Assembly (NCBI RefSeq): GCF_003355455.1
Contig: NZ_CP031357.1
Location: 350,501 to 414,500 of the forward strand
Length of the DNA stretch: 64,000 bases
From: Erythrobacter aureus
Lineage (GTDB): Bacteria > Pseudomonadota > Alphaproteobacteria > Sphingomonadales > Sphingomonadaceae
Direction: 5' to 3'
Position 1 is the first letter of the stretch; each line of letters begins with the position of its first letter. The translations under genes were made by a program, and so were the position numbers. Below, piece by piece: positions 63,820-64,000 of this stretch. The notes beneath the pieces were generated by a model. It was not told the DNA's origin and did no database searches. It saw only the letters and a program-made list of their open reading frames with translations.

Positions 63820-64000
63820 ATGGTCGAGGGCATGTTCTTCACATTCGGCTCTGCATTCGAAATGTGGGCATTCAGGATAGCCGTAATCGCGCTTGCAGCC
63901 TTTCTCATCGGCGGCGTCGTGCTCGTTACCCGCCCGCAGGAAGAGGTGATCGGACACCCCAAGGGTCTGTTCCTTCTCTTCATGGCCGAAATGTGGGAAC
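63820..64000 (+). CDS. POT/PTR-family peptide transporter, 5' part only
   Basis: The frame is open to the window end with about 60 residues visible. VIGHPKGLFLLFMAEMWE is the N-terminal signature of proton-coupled oligopeptide transporters, before the usual RFSYYGM that lies beyond the edge. About 43 residues precede it, including a hydrophobic helix (FRIAVIALAAFLIGGVVLVT), longer than usual for the family. Confidence 0.8.
   Translation, partial: MVEGMFFTFGSAFEMWAFRIAVIALAAFLIGGVVLVTRPQEEVIGHPKGLFLLFMAEMWE

Overview
The window reads as an ordinary chromosomal segment of a GC-rich (roughly 62-65% by eye) alphaproteobacterium of the order Sphingomonadales, most probably an Erythrobacteraceae member. 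The basis is family-level: a DUF3576-leuS-lptE-holA operon, rnd-lptC-lptA, an NAD-dependent glutamate dehydrogenase of about 1560 residues, exosortase-A-associated glycan genes, a CYP153 P450 and the general protein style. I see no rRNA, CRISPR array, transposase, integrase or prophage. About 54 protein genes and one tRNA fill the window, mostly in short operons with many 1-8 nt stop/start overlaps.

Layout. 1-1.6 kb: 3' truncated thiolase and a MaoC hydratase. 1.8-7.6 kb: surface-glycan block with a membrane sulfatase-like enzyme, an exosortase-A-type O-ligase, an exosortase-A-associated glycosyltransferase and an acidic membrane protein. 7.8-14.5 kb: gltB, gltD and a small P-loop ATPase. 14.5-18.8 kb: serine hydrolase, uracil-DNA glycosylase, RNase D, lptC, lptA. 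18.8-23.3 kb (minus strand): DUF3576 lipoprotein, leuS, lptE, holA. 23.7-28.2 kb: exported protein, phaB, ribbon-helix-helix protein, small membrane protein, murA, galU. 28.5-30.1 kb: DNA methyltransferase fused to a nuclease-like domain. 30.2-36.7 kb (minus strand): acyl-CoA synthetase, M23 peptidase, ferritin-like DUF455, peroxiredoxin, glnE. 36.8-42.5 kb: M28 peptidase, agmatine-deiminase-type enzyme, TauE/SafE permease, thrS. 42.7-50.3 kb: Tat-exported PhoD-like phosphatase, a three-gene membrane/XRE operon, DUF898 membrane protein, M48 peptidase, alpha/beta hydrolase, TPR protein, flavin monooxygenase. 50.5-61.8 kb: NAD-glutamate dehydrogenase, ferredoxin reductase, queG, ABC exporter pair, CYP153, MsrB. 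61.9-64 kb: PilZ protein, tRNA-Leu(UAA), ihfB, GntR regulator, and the start of a POT-family peptide transporter.

Themes. Glutamate and nitrogen metabolism is well represented (gltBD, glnE, NAD-GDH). Envelope building is the second theme (lptA/C/E, murA, galU, exosortase-linked glycan genes, M23 peptidase). Third is aliphatic and lipid oxidation (thiolase/MaoC, acyl-CoA synthetase, CYP153 with a ferredoxin reductase 3.4 kb away, PhaB).

Most notable observations: (i) three genes (O-ligase, the protein at 6.6-7.5 kb, ung) each look broken but can be restored by adding single G/C bases in short G/C runs, which points to sequence indel errors or real decay; (ii) the methyltransferase-nuclease fusion has a visibly GC-poorer central block where its target-recognition region should lie; (iii) a compact membrane/XRE operon has a good promoter whose -10 lies inside a palindrome.
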